From NCBI GenBank assembly GCA_001692895.1, contig KV748181.1:3601640-3665639 (forward strand): a stretch of 64,000 nucleotides of DNA, in the 5' to 3' direction. Made by a program: the position numbers and the translations under genes. Positions 26,141 to 37,921 of the stretch are shown piece after piece. Under the pieces are notes generated by a model. That model worked only from the letters and a program-made list of their open reading frames with translations. It did no database searches and was not told the origin of the DNA. Each line of letters begins with the position of its first letter. The first letter of the stretch is position 1. This DNA is from Cenococcum geophilum 1.58. Lineage: Eukaryota > Ascomycota > Dothideomycetes > Gloniales > Gloniaceae.

Positions 26141-27253
26141 ACCCACTAATCCTAAGCTTGCTTCTATCTTAAGCTTAGCTCTAGCCTTAGTTTAACTAGG
26201 CTTCCATAGTGTTCTTATCTTATTTTAAAAATCTTAAATCTTACTTATCTTACTTTAAGAATCTTATACCTTTAGGAAACTTTATCCCAAGCTTATTTAT
26301 ATATTACTAAACTAAGCCGTTACTCTACTCTATCGGTTATTATCTATTATAGGTTCTTAAGCTTATCTTATCCCGTCCTAGGAATCTTAAGCATCTCTTA
26401 TCTCTTCTTAAGCATCTTAAGTCTTTGGCCTTTTGCCTTTATTAAGTGCCGAAATAGTTTACTATTCTACTTCTCTTATATCTTATAAAGCGATAGACAT
26501 TATATTTAGTAGGGTCTTAATCCCTACTAATATTCCCTATTCTATAGTGGAATTATCCTCTGCCTCTTATATAATATCTCTAAGGTCTATATACTTCTAG
26601 TAAACTGCCTTTATTGCCTTATTGTTATAAAATATTTCGCCTATATTAAATTTATTATCCTTAATATCTAATCTATAAACTAGTTTGTTGGTTCCTTTAA
26701 ACTCTAATAATTTTGGCTCCTATGGCCAATAGCTTACGCTATACTTAGCACCCCTACAAATTTAGTATGCGTTATTATAATAAAACGCAAAACTATTAAT
26801 TAAATATTCTTTTATTCCTTATAGTATACTATTATTCCTCTATATATATATATCCTCTACTAATCTTATTTCTTTTACTATGTAGTAACTCTAACTACTT
26901 CTATAGTCTTTAATGTAGTAACCCTATTTTCTATAATTTATATAAGCTTCTTTTTTAAACTATTTTTCTTGCTATAGAGTCCGCCTAAACATCTTCTACT
27001 ACTAAGATCCCTAGTTTGGCCTCTACTCCTTAAACCTTTAATTACTTAACCCTTATCCTTTAGGTTTCTATAGTTACTTATTCTATTTTTAGTTTTTCTT
27101 AGTACTACTTAGGTCTATTAGCTCTGCACTATAATATAGTTTTTAACTTTAACTTTATTAATGCGTACTTTACGCCTTATATAACTATAGAACTCTATCT
27201 TAACCTTTCTTAGTCTGCTCTCTTTAGTAGATCCTATTATTAATCTTAATTAC

Positions 27254-27452
27254 TTATTACGGTGCTGCAATAAAGTAGATTAAATAACTACGTTGTGGTA
27301 TAAAGAGGAGGAGAAGGTAAAAGGGGGTATTATATATAAATAGTAGGGCCAGCTACTAAGGCGCTAGTAGTAGGCTAGCTAATAGTAGGAAATAGTATAA
27401 GATAGTACAAGACAGTATAAAATAGTATACGTTAGGTTAGTGCCGTAATAGT
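27254..27452 (-). repeat. 3' LTR of family B
   Basis: About 199 bp, TATTACGGTGCTGC at the left and TTAGTGCCGTAATA at the right, inverted ends of the TGTTACGG type after RIP. It contains one copy of the dispersed CTAAGGCGCTAG motif at 27356-27389. Confidence 0.7.
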
Positions 27453-27476
27453 ACTCTCCTCCCTAGAAAGTTTAGT
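27453..27476 (-). promoter_or_regulatory. Polypurine tract of family B
   Basis: On minus this reads AAACTTTCTAGGGAGGAGAG, with the purine run touching the LTR. It supports minus orientation. Confidence 0.6.
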
Positions 27477-30111
27477 CCCTAAACTAAATAAGTAACTTAT
27501 TTTTACTGTAAAGATATTACTTCCGCTTACCGCTTTTAATTAAGCTAATAGTAATTTTCTATACCAGGTATAGAAAATCCTAATTAGTTAGTTTAACGAA
27601 TAAAGTTAGCAGAACTCTATACCGCTACTATATAGCGCTTCTTAGCAAAAAACTAACTAATTAAATAACTTCAACCGGCGGTTAAAGTTCTAAAAGATCT
27701 TAACCACCATAAATTATCTTTATAGTTGGCTATAGTTTTAGCATAACTTTCCCTTATCTCGTACCTAGTCTAGGAGTCCTGGCTTTTTAGGGTATTGTTT
27801 ATAAAACTTTAGTAGTGCGCGCTCGTACCCTTTTAGGGATTTCTTGGGTTCCTAGGTTTCCTTATTATAATACTTCCACTTAATATAATATATTAAGCCG
27901 TGTTCGTCTATTCGTCTATTATATATATTAAAGATCTTTTTAAATTCCGACTTATCCGTAATATTGCTGTTATTATCCCATTTAGCTATCCTGCCTATAA
28001 CGTTATAACGTTTCTCTTTATTAATATATACTTAACTAGAGATCTCTTTAGGGAACTAGAGGCGGACTTTTAAAATATAGAAAGACTTATTAACACGGAT
28101 GTAGTCTAGAAGGTTAACTATAACTATTCCTTTATAGGCAGCTAGGACGGGCTAGGGTCCGTCTTAGTTATTATCCTACTTCCTCTTAGGCTAGTTAGTC
28201 TTTATATTTTTAAGGCCAACTATAACTATATTATCCTTTTTAAATATTATACCCTTATCTTGTTTTATCTTAGCGTTATCTTTATAGCGTTACTAGGAGA
28301 TATAAGCTAGGGCTTTAAGCTAGGTTAGGATGCGTTTAAAGTGGTTAGCAATAGTATTAGCTTATAGGTACTCTTTTTTTATATATATAGATAGGGCTAA
28401 TAGCTAGGGGCCTACTAGTTTAATACCCAGACGTAGGTTATAGCCATAGTTAGTAAAAAACGGTAAGATTTCCGTAGTCTTATTAACCTAGTTATTTATA
28501 GCAAACTTAGTAAGAGGAAGCTAATCTACTTAGTTATCTTAAGTGAAGCTTATAAAGACGCGTAGGTACTTATTTATTACTACGTTAACAATCTTGGTTT
28601 AACTATTTATTTTAGGGTGCTATACGGAGCTAGGGCTTAGGGTTACCTTTAGGTACTAGTTTAGGCGACGCTAGAAGTTAGAAACAAATAAAGAGCCTTT
28701 ATTAGAAATAATGGTATTTAGAGCGCCGTGTAACTTATAGATAGTATAGATAAATGCTTTAATAAGCTCCTTAGTATCTAGGCTAGTAATAGGAATAAAG
28801 TGTCTTATCTTTATTAGGTAGTTAATAACAATAAAGATATATCTATATGTTTTGCCGTTATAAAGGCACTTAGGTAGATTAACGACGTAGTTAATAGAGA
28901 TATTGGTCTATAGACGGACTAGTAGTTCTAGTAGTTTTAGGAAACCAGGCGGTGCTAAGCGTAGGGTCTTTATACAGAAGTAAAAAGCGCAATCTCTTAT
29001 AAAGGTAGCCGTAAACTATAAAATACCTAGCTACTAATACGTTTAATTAAGAAGGTTTAGTGTCTTAACGCGGCCTAGGTAACCTATAGGGCCCGAACTA
29101 TACATACGGTATACGACTTCTAGTTAGAGTTTAGGTAAATTAGGGACAAATACTTAATTCCTATAGTAGATTAGGCCGTTAATAATTAAATATTCGGATT
29201 TATTATAGCGGAGCAGCTTCCTAATCTGCTTGGGCTAACGGCGTACTTTATAGTCTTCCTATTCGCGTAGCGTAGCTAATATATTTCTAGCGAGTTTATT
29301 CTTTATATAGGCATTCTTAATAAGCTCCTTAAGGGGTTTTTTCTTAGGCTTTAGGTCTATTACTATAATAAAGTCTTAGGATTCGCTTAATAGCTCTTCT
29401 AGGATAGTAGGGTTAACTTTCTTTAGTGGTAAAATAACGCGGTCTTGTGTTATAGACATTTGTTATTAGTATTAGTAGGTATAATACCTAGGAGGCGGCT
29501 AAGAGCGTCTAGGATTATGGCTTTAGTGCTAGGCCTATAGGTAATAATAAAGTTAAATTAGAAAAAGAACTTAGCCTAGCGGACTTAGCGCTAGTTTAAT
29601 TATTTCGTTATTATAAAGGTCTAGAGGTTTTTATAGTCTGTAATAATTTTAAATAGCTACTTAGTTCCTTATAGTTTAGGGCGCTATTTTTTTAGTACCT
29701 TAATAATTACTAGGAGCTCCTTATTATATATTTTATAATTATATTTAGGGGCTAAGTGCTTAGTAAAGAAGAATACGACTAGCTTAAGCTTATTACTTTT
29801 ATTGGCTTAATAGAGCACTTTACCTAAAGCCTAGTTTAAGGTGTCTGTTTCTACTATAGTCTTCTTTATATAGTTATAATACGCTAAGACCGGTGCTGTA
29901 GTAAATGCTATTTTTAGGGTCTAGAACGCCTGCGTTTAGTTAGGGCCTTATAACCAGCTAATGCTCTTCTTTAGTAGCCTAGTTATAGGCTTAACTACCT
30001 TAAAGTAGCAAATAAATTATTGGTAAAAGTTCACAAAGCTAAGAAATTGCTATAGTTTCTTAACTGTAGCTAGAATATATTGCATTACAATAGCAGACAT
30101 ATCGCGATGGC

Positions 30112-30171
30112 GGCCAAGCCGCTAGCGGTAAGCGAGCCAATAGCGATTTTCCATCCCGGGGATGGAAAATC
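30112..30171. repeat. Dispersed GC-rich motif plus 27 bp palindrome (best copy)
   Basis: CCGCTAGCGGTAAGCGAGCC followed by AATAGC and then a 27 bp near-perfect palindrome GATTTTCCATCCC/GGGGATGGAAAATC. Related copies: palindrome alone at 27553-27577; inverted motif plus palindrome at 35130-35187; motif alone at 27356-27389, 39766-39780, 39860-39893 and inverted at 59635-59671. Confidence 0.7.
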
Positions 30172-30565
30172 GTAATTGGTTGACAGAAGTCACGGAAGGA
30201 CACGCGAAGAGCTTTATCCTTTATAATGCGTAGATTATAGAGAATAAAGATCCACTAACAACACCGTATAGTATATATTATCGTAATATATATATTCTGC
30301 ACGTTGTTAAAGTATACTAATACTAATTAGTGAGCGTGTATAGATTAGGAAACACGCAGATAGCTTAGAAGACAGTTATACTATCCACCTTGTAGTAGAT
30401 TGGAAGATAGTTATACTTATCTACCTTTCGTATTAGCCTATTTTAGTTAAAGAGAAGAAGAGAAGCTACCTAGAAGTACTTATTTGGTATCCACGACGAC
30501 TTCTAGATATCTCGTTCTATCTATTCCAGAAGATTACTGCGCAGAACACCTTACCCCTTACCTTG

Positions 30566-30640
30566 ACCGCCTCCTTAAACGGCCTCCCCAACCGCCTCCT
30601 TAACCGCCTCCTTAACCACCTCTTTAACCGCTCCCCTACC
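30566..30640. repeat. 12 bp tandem repeat
   Basis: ACCGCCTCCTTA repeats about six times with point changes (ACGGCCTCCCCA, ACCACCTCTTTA). Confidence 0.8.
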
Positions 30641-33308
30641 TTTACTTATAAATACCCTTACCTACCCAAATAATATATAAAACACAAGATATTAGGAACA
30701 GAGAAAGATTAGGAGGAAGAAGCAGTTAAATAGGAAGACGGAATTAACCTAATGGAAGTTACTAAGGACGACCTAACCAACTACCTATAATGTAAGATGT
30801 ACCTATATACAAAGATATATAACTAGCTCAACTTAACACTCTAAAAATCGTTCTAGGGAGATTTTAAGGACTTTACGGTTGATATTTTTTACATAAATCC
30901 CTTTATATTGGCTTTAGCAATTATATAATTACCTAAACATCAAAGGAGTATACTACTTTTGGTATAGCTACTGGAGTATATACGGCTTGTCCGTAAGGAA
31001 GTATCTTCTTATTACTATATTATAATAGCCCTTTATATATCGTTCTTTAAACCTAGTAGGGATCCCTAGATCCTCTTTATCTTCTAATTTAGTAAGCTAC
31101 TTAGCTCTTAGTGTGCCTGCCCTAGGCCTATTAGTAATTCTTTGTACTAGCGCTCTGTCCCTTATACGTCCTAATATGCTAAATTTTTTATCTAGTTTCT
31201 GTTCTTACCATACAATAATTCGTTGCTTAAATTCTTCTATAGTTTCTTTTAGTTTACGTCTCGCGCTTAAATCCTTAAAGTCTTTTTACTTCTTAATCTT
31301 GGTATTAACATTTTGATCTTTAGGCCGAACACTATATTCTCCTAGTAAATCTTCTAGGTCTATATATCTATCTCCTAGTCTAATTACTATTTGTACTGTA
31401 AATTCTCTAATCTATAAAGAAGCCTCTTACTTCTTATTCGTAGGTATCCTTATTTATACTCTAAATTCTTAACCCCTTTAGATTCTCAATCCTAAGCTTG
31501 CTTTTATCTTAAGCTTTACTTCAGCCTTAGTCTAACTAGGCTTACTTAGTATTCTTATCTTATCTTAAGAGTCTTAAGAGTCTTATGCCTTTAGGAAACT
31601 TCGTCCTAAGCTTATTTATATATTATTAAACTAAGCCATTACTCTGCTCTATCGGTTATTGTCCGTTATAGGTCCTTAAGCTTGCCTTATCTTGTTTTAA
31701 GAATCTTAGTCGTCTTATATCTTATTATAAGAATCTTAAGCTTTTAGCCTTTTGCCTTTATTAAGTGCCGAAATAGTTTACTATTCTACTTCTCTTGCGT
31801 TTTATAAAGCAATAGATATTATATCTAGTAGGGTCTTAATCCCTACTAATATTCCCTATTCTATAGTGGAATTATCCTCTACCTCTAGTATAATATCTTT
31901 AAGGTTTGCTCGCTCCTAGTAAGCGGCCCTTATTACCTTATCGTTATAAAATATTTCGCCTATATTAAATTTATCGTCCTTAATATCCGATCTGCGAACT
32001 GGTTTATTAGTTCCTCTATATCTTATAAGTGCTAGCTCTTATAGCTAATAGCTTATACTATACTTAGCGTCCTTATAAATTTAGTATACGTTATTATAAT
32101 AAAACGCAAAACTTCTAATTAAACATTCTTTTATTTCTCGCAGCATATTATTATCCCTCTATATATATATATATCGTCTGCCGGTCTTATGCCTTTTACT
32201 ATATAGTAACTCTAACTACTTCTATAGTCTCTAACGTAATAACCCTGTTTTTTATAATTTATATAAGCTCCTTTTTTAAACCATTTTTTTTACTATAGAG
32301 TCCGCCTAAACGTCTTCTGCTACTAAGATCCCTAGTTTAGCCTCTACTTCTTAGACCTTTAATTACTTAATCCTTATCCTTTAGGTTTCTATAATTTCTT
32401 ATTTTATCTTTTAGATTTTTTAGTACTACTTAGGTCCATTAGCTCTATGCCATACTATAGTTTTTAACTTAGCTTTAGTTGTTATGTGCTTTACATTTTA
32501 TACAACTATAGAACTCTATCCTAGCCTTTTTTAGCCTGTTCCCTTTAGTAGATCTAATTATTAATCTTAATCGCTTAATCTATTAACTCCCTTAGGGTAT
32601 CTATATCTTCTATTAAAATAATTACGTCTTAAACTTTAGCCTTGAGTCCTTGCTTATACTATACTGTAAGCGCCCTGTTATTCTACTTTACTTACGTTAC
32701 TAACGTCTGGAACTACGTTATATACTTAATTGCTAAAGTTTATTATATAATATCTTAGAGTTTTCTTTCTGCCGTGGTTACTGCCTCCGGGTCTCTAAAT
32801 ATCTATATTAGTTGTTCCGCGAATCCTTCCTAGCTTACGAACATAAACCATACGTCTTAATTAGTAGTTATTATACCGTTCGCTTGTATTTCTATAAGGT
32901 AAGGTTTAAACTATTTAAGTGCCCTTCCTAATAGGAATAGTCCCGTATATACTATTCGATCCATAAGTATTAGCAGCTTTACCCCTTCTTACGTAACCTT
33001 AAAGTGCATCTATATAAGGAATCCTTTAAGTTTCAATATTTCTCCCAAGTACCTTTTAATTAATAGTAGCTTAATCTTTGCTACTCCTATTCTATTAATC
33101 CTATTTTCTAACATCGCATTATTTTCTATTAACTGGTCGACTATCTCTTATAGCTGTCCAACCGTTATAGGTTACTATAAGTTAGTGTCTGCTATACTAG
33201 TGTCGTTAGCTAATTTTAAAGTAGTTGCCGCCGTCGATGGCGTTATAGCTAGTACTTTTAGTAGTATATTATTTGACTTTATTAATACCGTAACCTTAGT
33301 AGTAAATA

Positions 33309-33971
33309 TATAACGAAGCCTTGTAGTAGGAACTATAGTGGACTTATTAATAGGCTGGGTATATAGGTAAATAAGAAGTTAATAACGTAATAATAACTAG
33401 TGGAGTGGTTGCCTAATAGATTAACTCTAATTATATTCTAAGATTTACTATAAAGGAGAGATCTAGGTAGAGACTATAGTCCTTTAAATACACAACCGTA
33501 CCTAAGAAATCCCCTTAGTACGTAAGGTACGTATACTCTATCTACTCTATTACGGATTATATAGATCCTATAGATTATATAAATTACGTTATATTATAGG
33601 AGGGTACGACCACTCTCAGATAGGAAAGTCACAGTGCTGTCTGTCTGTCTGTCTGTCGGTCGGTCGATCGGTCAGTTAGTCGTCAGTCATAATCAATCAG
33701 TAGGAAAGCAGTCAGTAAGAAGAAAGGAAAGAATGTCTTCTTAGTAGGTCGTGCTAGAGAGAAGGAGAGAAGCCAAAGGCTCAATATATACAGGAAAATG
33801 CCAAGGCCCAAAGCAGTGACCCATTTTACCCCACCACAATATAACCTTAGTTACCATTCTTTATTACATAGCTTTATCGGCTCTATCCTAGACCGTGCCT
33901 ATATTAACCAACTAGCTTCTTTTAACTCCTCTCTAAGTAGTCGTAATATCGTACTTAAAGCGTCCGTAATA
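33309..33971 (-). repeat. 5' LTR of A2, split by a small insertion
   Basis: Matches the A+ and A3 LTRs on both sides of 33594-33839; about 415 bp without the insert. Confidence 0.88.
33594..33839. mobile_element. Small TIR insert with TA duplication, unmutated
   Basis: 246 bp inside the A2 LTR; removing it rejoins ACGTTATATAACC, the form seen in A1 (8315) and A3 (61000). Ends TTATAGGAGGG and, inverted, TTGTGGTGGGG are imperfect inverted repeats, with TA on each side (33592-33593, 33840-33841). The interior has a CTGT/CGGT microsatellite at 33640-33666 and normal CpA content. Probably a mariner-class MITE; the short imperfect ends leave some doubt. Confidence 0.65.
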
Positions 33972-35521
33972 CTCTAAATAGACAATACCCTATTCCTAGC
34001 AGACTAGACCTTTACAGATGCTAAAGAAACTAAACTATAAAAGGCTAAGTTCTTAGTAAAGCTATAAGAGTAGTTAACTAAGTAAAATCTAATTAAGTTT
34101 AATAGAGGCCTAATTATATAAAAGGGTAACCTAATTAAGCTGACTTAGGAACGCTAAGCCTAAAACCTAAAGCCTATTATAGTAAAGTTTACGGACTTTA
34201 CTAGTTCTTACGGAGAGACCTATAAGACTATAAATATAAAGGACTAATACACTACACAGCGTGTAAGAGGCGCCTATATTGCTACAGTCTGCTAACCCAA
34301 ATCTATCTATAATCTATCCTTTATGGCCTAGGCAGTAGACCCGTAAAAAAATATATTAAGTAGCTTAATAAGCGCATCTAGTGGCAAATTGACAATGTAG
34401 TAAGGGGATTTACTTTTATACTACTAGACCTAAATTCCCTTAGCCTACTAGTATTTACGGACGCCTCCTTTGCTAATAATAAAGACCTATTATCGCAAAT
34501 CGGCTTTATAATTATACTTACAGACCATAATTAGGACGCAAATATACTATACTAGTCTTTAATTAAGTATAAACGAGTAACCCGCAGTGTACTAGCTTCT
34601 AAACTATATATACTAGCTTATGGATTTAATATAGCAGCCGCAATCAAATTAACGGTTTAGAAGATTCTATAACTAGAGTAGTTACCCCTAGTTTTATGTA
34701 CCGATTTAAAGTCCCTCTATAACTGCCTAGTTAAACTAGGTACGATATAAGAGAAAAGGCTTATAGTCGACCTAATATGCTTATATTAAGCCTACGAACG
34801 ACGTAAGATTACGGAGGTTAAATAGATTAGCGGTGGAAATAACCTAGTAGACGCTATAACTAAGGCAAAGCTATATTAAGCCCTTAAAACCCTAATTAAT
34901 ATAAATAAGCTTAACCTAAAAGTTATAAAATGGGTAGAACGTAACTAACGGAGTACCTACGGTACGCCTACGGCCTGTTAGAAGGCCGTACGGCTTATTA
35001 TATAGCCTATTCTACGGACCGTAAGCTATTAAGTAGAAAACGGTAAAAAGCTACGGTGGAACTTAGTGGACTTACGTAACCTGCCGAATTCTGCTATATT
35101 TTACTAGGGTAGTTAAATTAACTAATTACAATTTTCCATCCCCGGGATAGAAAATTGCCATTCGCTCGCTTAGCACTAGCGCCTTAGCGACCCTTAAGAT
35201 CTAACTTACGGCTAGCTTAGAGCACCGTTTAGAAGGTAGCCTAGAAGGCACCTTAGTGGGGGAGGGTTTTCTATATACTTCCTTTATATCTTATAGCTCT
35301 ATTTCCTATATATTTCCTTTTATACTTTACGGTTCTGTTAGAGTAATTACAGAGGCTATATATAGGTGGTTTTATTTTTTAAGTACCGCCAGCATATAAT
35401 TATAGCACCTGTCGTACTAACCGCGTGCTTACGCGTTTGGTACGCTAGGTACGCGTTTACGCGTTTAGTATACTAACTACTTACTTACGCGTCTAGTGCA
35501 CTTATAAAGCACTAACTAATT

Positions 35522-35531
35522 AGGGGGAGGA
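35522..35531 (+). promoter_or_regulatory. Polypurine tract of the Copia element
   Basis: AGGGGGAGGA two bases before the LTR start. Confidence 0.6.
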
Positions 35532-35533
35532 CG

Positions 35534-35670
35534 TATTAGTATATAGACTATATAGTCTACTTTAATATAAGAGACAGTTACCATTATCTAAAAGAGTATA
35601 CGATACTATATATATTCCGTGCCCCTAGATCTAACTTACTTATACTATTAAATTAGTATAATCACTAACA
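35534..35670 (+). repeat. 3' LTR of the Copia element
   Basis: Begins TATTAGT and ends ACTAACA, an inverted pair TGTTAGT/ACTAACA after one RIP-type change; 137 bp. No second copy in the window, so the limits rest on the inverted ends and the adjacent purine tract. Confidence 0.55.
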
Positions 35671-36074
35671 TATAAAGTAAGAACTCCTTTAGTTATTCTT
35701 TCTTTACTAGAAATAACTAGAAAAAAAAAGTATCTCTAGTCCTATACCAACGCATCCCGTAGCTACGTACGCTACTTTCTTATATATTTAATTAAAATTT
35801 ATATCTAATAGACAAGATTAAGGAACCAGAAGCTGGTTTTAATAGGTACTAGTAGATTTAGGGAGGTGCTCTTGTTTATAGTCGTCTTATTAGGATTTGG
35901 CTAATTATAAGTATAAGAACGCAGAGCTACTGTAGGCTAGAAATATATTCTACATATAGGATATAACGTAAAGAAGGAGGGGTAAGGAAAGAGGTGGTTA
36001 TATTAGGGGTAAAGCTTTATAGGTAGTTGTGTAGAGGCTTTAAAGGCTCAATCTATATATCGTAATAGTCAGCG
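35671..36074. other. AT-rich spacer, nothing recognised
   Basis: RIP-like composition, no repeat shared with the rest of the window and no domain seen. It may be the upstream part of the coding-like stretch that follows. Confidence 0.5.
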
Positions 36075-36644
36075 TTTAAATGCTCTTTCGCTTTAAATAA
36101 AGGAATAAGGAATTTTTAAAAAGAAGTAGTTACTAAAGAGTGGCTGTTAAGAAAAGGGTGCTCGTACTTAGTCTACTTAATATCTCTTCCTATAACCTCG
36201 TCTAATATCTTTAGTCCTTAGGTTTAATAGGATTTAACTCTTTTAGCCTACCTATATTCTGATTAACCTTCTAATTACTTATTTCCTGTGCGTTTTCTAT
36301 ACTACGTCCTATTTATAAAGACCTAATTAAAAATGCAATTGGAATAGCTTTACTTTAGTTTATTTACTAAAGTAAAGTTACTATTTAGGGTTTTTTTAGA
36401 GTATTTTAAATCCTAAAATTATATTTAGAAGGTTCTAATTCGGTTATATGCGGTCGTCTATAACTAGTCCTACCTCTTTTATTAAAAGATATGGAATATA
36501 AGTTTTTGTAGTAGCTATAAAAAGTAATTACTATTAAACAGTCCATTTCCCAACGTCTCCAGTTATATTAATTTATCGCCTAGTAAATTCACAAGATAAA
36601 GATTACTGGATAGCTTAGTACTTTAAGAAACATCTACGTTGGCC

Positions 36645-37262
36645 ACAGAGCAGACGACCTCCTCTACAACCAGTCTGCCGCAGAGCAGACGACCCCCTCT
36701 ACAACTGTCTGCCGCAGGGCAGACGACCTCCTCTACAACTGTCTGCCGCAGGGCAGACGACCTCCTCTACAAACTGTCTGCCGCAGGGCAGACGACCTCC
36801 TCTACAACTGTCTGCCGCAGGGCAGACGACCTCCTCTACAACCAGTCTGCCGCAGGGCAAACGACCTCCTCTACAACAGTCTGCCGCAGGGCAGACGACC
36901 TCCTCTACAACCAGTCTGCCGCAGGGTAGACGACCTCCTCTACAACTGTCTGCCGCAGGGCAGACGACCTCCTCTACAACCAGTCTGCCGCAGGGTAGAC
37001 GACCTCCTCTACAACCAGTCTGCCGCAGGGTAGACGACCTCCTCTACAACCAGTCTGCCGCAGGGTAGACGACCTCCTCTACAACTGTCTGCCGCAGGGC
37101 AGACAACCTCCTCTACAACCAGTCTGCCGCAGGGTAGACGACCTCCCTCTACAACTGTCTGCCGCAGGGCAGACAACCTCCTCTACAACCAGTCTGCCGC
37201 AGGGCAGACGACCTCCTCTACAACCAGTCTGCTGCAGAGCAGACGACCTTCTACAACCAGTC
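36645..37262. repeat. 34-35 bp minisatellite, about 18 units
   Basis: Unit is TCTGCCGCAGGGCAGACGAC followed by CTCCTCTACAAC and then either TG or CAG. Variants (GGGTAGACG, GGGCAAACG, GAGCAGACG) are interspersed. The core GTCTGCCGCAGGGCAGAC is nearly self-complementary, so each unit can form a short hairpin. Open frames across it are repeat artefacts. Confidence 0.95.
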
Positions 37263-37461
37263 TACAGCCGTTATACTGTAGACGACCTCTACACAACCGG
37301 TCTACGGCTGTCGCGCTATAGGCAATCAAACTATAGAGGACCGCAGGCGTACCGTAGGCGCACCGTAGGCGTACCGCAGACGATGCACTGCTAGGGTAGC
37401 TATGGGGATAGGGGAAGGGGCCGGCCCGTGTTACCATTAGCACGTTAAATATAAGGTGTAT

Positions 37462-37592
37462 AGGGCGAATTGGTGTTTATACCCTATAACAAGACAACCT
37501 CGGAAAATTTTCCTATGGGATAGGTTTATGTAACGAGGTTCGCCCTTATAAAATACCATTAATAGCCTACTTTTGGGAGAGTAGCTATTAAT
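37462..37592 (+). ncRNA. Predicted structured segment in the composite retroposon
   Basis: AGGGCGAA (37462-37469) pairs with TTCGCCCT (37539-37546), and CCTCG (37498-37502) with CGAGG (37534-37538) inside it, next to the palindrome GGAAAATTTTCC. Immediately downstream ATTAATAGCCTAC (37558-37570) pairs with GTAGCTATTAAT (37581-37592), forming a hairpin with one bulge. This is seen only as complementarity; no known RNA family was recognised and no clear pol III A/B boxes are present. Confidence 0.4.
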
Positions 37593-37921
37593 ACTAATTC
37601 CCTACCATTTTCTTTAGCAAGGAGAAGAGATAGGGTACAGGATAAAAAGTCGCTTTAGGGGTAATTGGTAGCTGCTTCCAAGCTAGCAAGCTATTGTAAA
37701 CGCCTCTTATTCTTAAGTGCAAAACTATTTAATAAAAATCATTCTTTTAGAGCGCTTTTTCTACTCTAGGAACGGCAGAATACGGCAGAAATAGATAAAA
37801 GAGCCAGGATTTCCTTAGTTTTCTTGGTGCGAACTGGACCATAGTAAGCAAAATAACCAGAACGAAAAAACACCAGTCGCTAGAGCTCCCTAGCATTTAA
37901 AAACGGGCCAGAGTGTCCACT

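Larger units (their letters stand above)
22835..26148 (+). mobile_element. hAT DNA transposon, 3.3 kb, RIP-damaged
   Basis: An 8 bp target duplication ATCCTAAG (22827-22834 and 26149-26156) flanks imperfect terminal inverted repeats CAGTATGTTTGATAGG and (inverted right end) TAGTGGGTTTAATAGC. Both ends carry AATTAATCGCAAC-type subterminal repeats. The interior encodes a recognisable hAT transposase on plus. It interrupts the gag region of A1, and A2 shows the empty site (CAATCCTAAGCTTGC near 31490). Length, TSD size and protein all agree with hAT. Confidence 0.92.
8194..27253 (-). mobile_element. Chromovirus-type Ty3/Gypsy, family A copy A1, multiply interrupted fossil
   Basis: A minus-strand element whose pieces are collinear with the complete copy A+ read in reverse: LTR remnant 8194-8452, then chromodomain/integrase, RNase H and RT up to 11980, the rest of RT and protease from 20027, and gag to 27253. 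It is interrupted by a solo LTR, a foldback MITE, A+, a Harbinger-like MITE and a hAT transposon, and is cut at the right by family B. Sequence resumes cleanly across each insertion, as judged by the uninterrupted family copies in this window. Heavily RIP-mutated with many breaks. This is the oldest layer of the left half. Confidence 0.88.
27254..30098 (-). mobile_element. Ty3/Gypsy family B, 3' part only, fossil
   Basis: Minus-strand element inserted in the gag of A1. Left to right: 3' LTR (27254-27452), polypurine tract, integrase about 29000-28000 (NGKTYRYIFIVINYL is directly readable near 28821-28866), H2C2 region about 29100-29250, RNase H about 29450-29950, and the end of RT up to about 30098. 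The rest of RT, protease, gag and the 5' LTR are not in the window. RIP-worn with many breaks. The right limit is approximate. Confidence 0.8.
30099..30950 (+). mobile_element. Unassigned retroelement leader/gag-like fragment
   Basis: Begins with a motif plus a 27 bp palindrome (30112-30171), runs through a region that keeps CpG and CpA (30172-30690, less RIPed), includes TGGTATC at 30485-30491, which could be a tRNA primer site, and a 12 bp tandem repeat at 30566-30640, then becomes coding-like on plus (30690-30950) before stopping abruptly at A2. LTR limits cannot be set because no second copy is in view. It could belong with the Copia piece at 33972-35670, but nothing ties them directly. 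Confidence 0.35.
30951..33971 (-). mobile_element. Chromovirus family A, copy A2, 5' part only, fossil
   Basis: Minus strand; 5' LTR 33309-33971 (split by a small insert), gag from about 33290 down to about 32000, and the gag-protease spacer to 30951, collinear with A+ 12402 to about 14850 reversed. It overlaps the same segments present in A1, so it is a separate copy and not the missing end of A1. It is cut at the left and abuts Copia sequence at the right, where the LTR ends exactly. RIP-worn with many breaks. Confidence 0.88.
33972..35670 (+). mobile_element. Ty1/Copia element, 3' end only, fossil
   Basis: Plus-strand pol sequence ends near 34960 with a Copia-type RNase H: FTDASFANNKDLLSQIGFII is directly readable from 34454, followed by the downstream region common to integrated Copia RNase H. 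Upstream, the end of RT is present from 33972. A long 3' untranslated region follows, then a purine tract at 35522-35531 and an LTR (35534-35670). The 5' half is missing; A2 abuts it at 33971. RIP-worn with several breaks. Confidence 0.82.

Noticed and set aside
30240-30345. 5' LTR of the Copia element at 33972-35670
   Set aside because: Shares only short AT-rich phrases with the 35534-35670 LTR and lacks matching ends.
36645-37262. CRISPR array
   Set aside because: The 34-35 bp unit is continuous with no unique spacers, in eukaryotic-type sequence.
36639-37443. Open frames across the 34-35 bp minisatellite, both strands
   Set aside because: Repeat artefacts without a conserved domain; period not consistently a multiple of three.
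37462-37592. tRNA or tRNA-derived SINE head
   Set aside because: The GGTTCGCCC phrase vaguely recalls a B box, but there is no A box at proper spacing and no cloverleaf.
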